Assembly: GCA_963632245.1 (NCBI GenBank)
Contig: CAVGTF010000111.1
Span: 1-7,585, forward strand
Direction of reading: 5' to 3'
DNA: 7,585 nucleotides
Source: UBA1724 sp963632245
GTDB lineage: Bacteria > Verrucomicrobiota > Lentisphaeria > Oligosphaerales > Oligosphaeraceae
In this document: piece after piece, positions 7,023-7,585 of the stretch
How positions within the stretch are numbered: position 1 is the stretch's first letter
Layout: each line of letters begins with the position of its first letter
The notes under the pieces: model-generated
Databases searched by the model: none
What the model saw: the letters and a program-made list of their open reading frames with translations, nothing else
What the model was told of the DNA's origin: nothing
Translations under genes and position numbers: made by a program

Positions 7023-7061
7023 GCGGACGCTCCGCGGGAATTCCGCGGCTTGAAGGCCGCG
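7023..7061. repeat. Cluster of overlapping palindromes
   Basis: Three stems lie almost end to end: GCGGA-CGC-TCCGC (7023-7035), CCGCGG-GAATT-CCGCGG (7032-7048) and CGCGGC-TTGAAG-GCCGCG (7044-7061). Neighbouring stems share bases, so they cannot all form at once. It lies 41 bases past the vWA gene and could block 3' exonucleases or act as a terminator, but no T-run follows on either strand. Confidence 0.7.
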
Positions 7062-7126
7062 ATACCAGTACCGCCGGTGAGCGGAAGAAACTAGGTGGGG
7101 GGTCGGGGAGCCGGGGCGCCTGCGGC

Positions 7127-7147
7127 GCAATGTGCAATGTGCAATGC
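7127..7147 (+). repeat. Heptanucleotide array GCAATGT, three copies
   Basis: The units are GCAATGT, GCAATGT and GCAATGC, followed by ATGGCACCGC. The last unit differs at its seventh base, exactly as in the longer array at 7307-7341, so the two arrays share their flank and differ only in copy number. Confidence 0.95.
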
Positions 7148-7228
7148 ATGGCACCGCCAGTAGGCGGAAGAGCGCCTGCGGGAAGAACCGTATTAATCTT
7201 CTCCCTACTACCTTTCTACCTGCTATCT

Positions 7229-7245
7229 GCGGGCGATTCGCCCGC
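7229..7245. other. Perfect 7-bp hairpin
   Basis: GCGGGCG (7229-7235) pairs with CGCCCGC (7239-7245) around loop ATT. It marks the end of the first composite module, just before the second begins at 7251. No T-run follows. No equivalent is seen at the same place in the second copy. Confidence 0.6.
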
Positions 7246-7250
7246 ATTCG

Positions 7251-7424
7251 CCGCCAGTAGGCGGAAGAAACTAGGTGTGGGGCCGGGTGGCCGGGTGGCC
7301 TACGGCGCAATGTGCAATGTGCAATGTGCAATGTGCAATGCATGGCACCGCTAGTAGGCGGAACAGCGCCGCAGGCACCTTGCAAACCTACTCCCTACTA
7401 TCTTTCCCCTCCTACCTAACAAGG
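7251..7424 (+). repeat. Composite repeat module, second tandem copy
   Basis: This repeats the block order of 7071-7250: hairpin CCGCC-AGTA-GGCGG (7251-7264), GGAAGAAACTAGGTG, a G-rich tract (here an 8-bp period, GGCCGGGT twice at 7281-7296), CGGCGCAATGT heptamers, ATGGCACCGC, a second hairpin (CCGCT-AGTA-GGCGG, 7348-7361) and a pyrimidine tract with CTCCCTACTATCTTT (7391-7405). It diverges from the first copy after the second hairpin and then runs into the compound element at 7425. Confidence 0.78.
7307..7341 (+). repeat. Heptanucleotide array GCAATGT, five copies
   Basis: Four GCAATGT units and a final GCAATGC sit in the same flanks as the three-copy array at 7127. Seven is not a multiple of three, so the array cycles through all frames and encodes a Cys-rich nonsense peptide when translated; it is not treated as coding. 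Confidence 0.95.
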
Positions 7425-7545
7425 GCGGGGGTGCGGGGGCGGCAGCCCTCCGTCCTTTGGTTGGATCCCGGCTAGGAAAAAGCGCTCCGGTGGTAGCACC
7501 GTTAGCGAAGGCGGCATCCTAGTTACCGCTGGTAGGCGGAAGAGC
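7425..7545 (+). repeat. Compound intergenic repeat, right copy (direct repeat of 98-210)
   Basis: It has the same blocks in the same order and orientation as 98-210: GCGGGGGTGCGGGGGCGGCAG, GTCCTTTGG, CCCGGCTAGGAAA, GCTCCGGTG, GCGAAGGCGGCATC and the hairpin CCGCT-GGTA-GGCGG (7526-7539) followed by AAGAGC. It is about 8 bp longer through small insertions, for example TTGGA after CCTTTGG. The four genes of the window lie between the two copies. Confidence 0.8.
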
Positions 7546-7585
7546 GCCTGCGGCACCGTATTAACCTTCTCCCTACTACCTTTCT
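7525..7585 (+). repeat. Third copy of the hairpin-plus-pyrimidine block
   Basis: This stretch matches 7153-7217 with a 4-bp length difference: the hairpin, then GGAAGAGCGCCTGCGG, ACCGTATTAA, and CTTCTCCCTACTACCTTTCT at the window edge. It overlaps the end of the compound repeat, showing that the compound repeat and the tandem modules share this block. It probably continues past the window. Confidence 0.82.

Larger units (their letters stand above)
7071..7250 (+). repeat. Composite repeat module, first tandem copy
   Basis: The block order is a CCGCC-hairpin, then GGAAGAAACTAGGTG, a G-rich tract, CGGCGCAATGT heptamers, ATGGCACCGC, a second hairpin (CCGCC-AGTA-GGCGG at 7154-7167), GGAAGAGCGCCTGCGG, and a pyrimidine tract including CTCCCTACTACCTTTCT (7201-7217). 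The same order recurs from 7251. The first hairpin is degenerate here (CCGC/GCGG around CGGTGA). Confidence 0.8.
6983..7585. other. Non-coding repeat region at the right end
   Basis: No protein-like frame is found in these roughly 600 bases. Short open frames here run through tandem repeats and have no family resemblance. The content is almost wholly repetitive: microsatellites, palindromes, a tandem duplication and a compound repeat, listed separately. No transposase, tRNA or attachment site was seen. No intrinsic terminator with a T-run follows the vWA gene. Confidence 0.8.

Noticed and set aside
6031..7053. Plus-strand frame overlapping the second half of the vWA gene
   Set aside because: The product is Arg/Pro-rich out-of-frame reading of the vWA gene, extending into the GGAGGAA microsatellite.
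6983..7061. Intrinsic terminator after the vWA gene
   Set aside because: Stems are present but neither strand has a T-run in the right place; the A6 run at 6994 would give U's before, not after, a stem on the minus strand.
7127..7354. Small Cys-rich peptide gene over the heptamer arrays
   Set aside because: The Met/Cys/Asn/Val/Gln pattern is just the three-frame translation of a 7-bp repeat; there is no ribosome site and no conserved start.
98..7545. Composite transposon bounded by insertion sequences
   Set aside because: The flanking copies are about 115-120 bp, have no terminal inverted repeats or transposase, and look like non-coding dispersed repeats.

Overview
The window is GC-rich bacterial DNA. 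Four convincing protein genes occupy its middle, from about 308 to 6982. Families of short structured repeats fill both ends. No phylogenetic marker is present. The last gene has the layout TM-TM-vWA-GATase-like-TM, which I know mainly from Planctomycetes, Verrucomicrobia and Lentisphaerae. Together with start codons that lack Shine-Dalgarno sequences and the abundance of intergenic repeats, this makes a member of the PVC group plausible. That assignment is an inference.

Layout. Positions 1-307 hold no gene: a 39-bp tandem repeat is followed by a compound repeat and several small hairpins. Positions 1999-308 (minus strand) encode a two-domain ABC transporter permease of the iron(III)/FbpB type, with no ATPase or binding-protein gene beside it. 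Positions 2000-2324 are a divergent promoter region. From 2325 three plus-strand genes run as a tight cluster: a small metallophosphoesterase, a 544-residue helical protein of unknown function joined to it by a 4-bp ATGA overlap, and, 9 bp further on, a 759-residue membrane-anchored protein with a complete vWA metal site and a glutamine-amidotransferase-like domain. Positions 6983-7585 are again non-coding. They hold two heptanucleotide microsatellites, a cluster of palindromes, an imperfect tandem duplication of about 180 bp, and a second direct-orientation copy of the left-end compound repeat.

How the parts may fit together. The permease would move a small ligand, probably ferric iron, across the inner membrane if it is supplied with an ATPase and a binding protein from elsewhere. 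The three plus-strand genes look co-transcribed and translationally coupled. A cytosolic phosphoesterase, a soluble helical partner and an envelope-anchored vWA scaffold could form one uncharacterised module, but no pathway can be read from the sequence. The entire four-gene block lies between two direct copies (98-210 and 7425-7545) of one repeat. This is the most notable large-scale structure in the window. No transposase, integrase, CRISPR array, tRNA or rRNA was seen.
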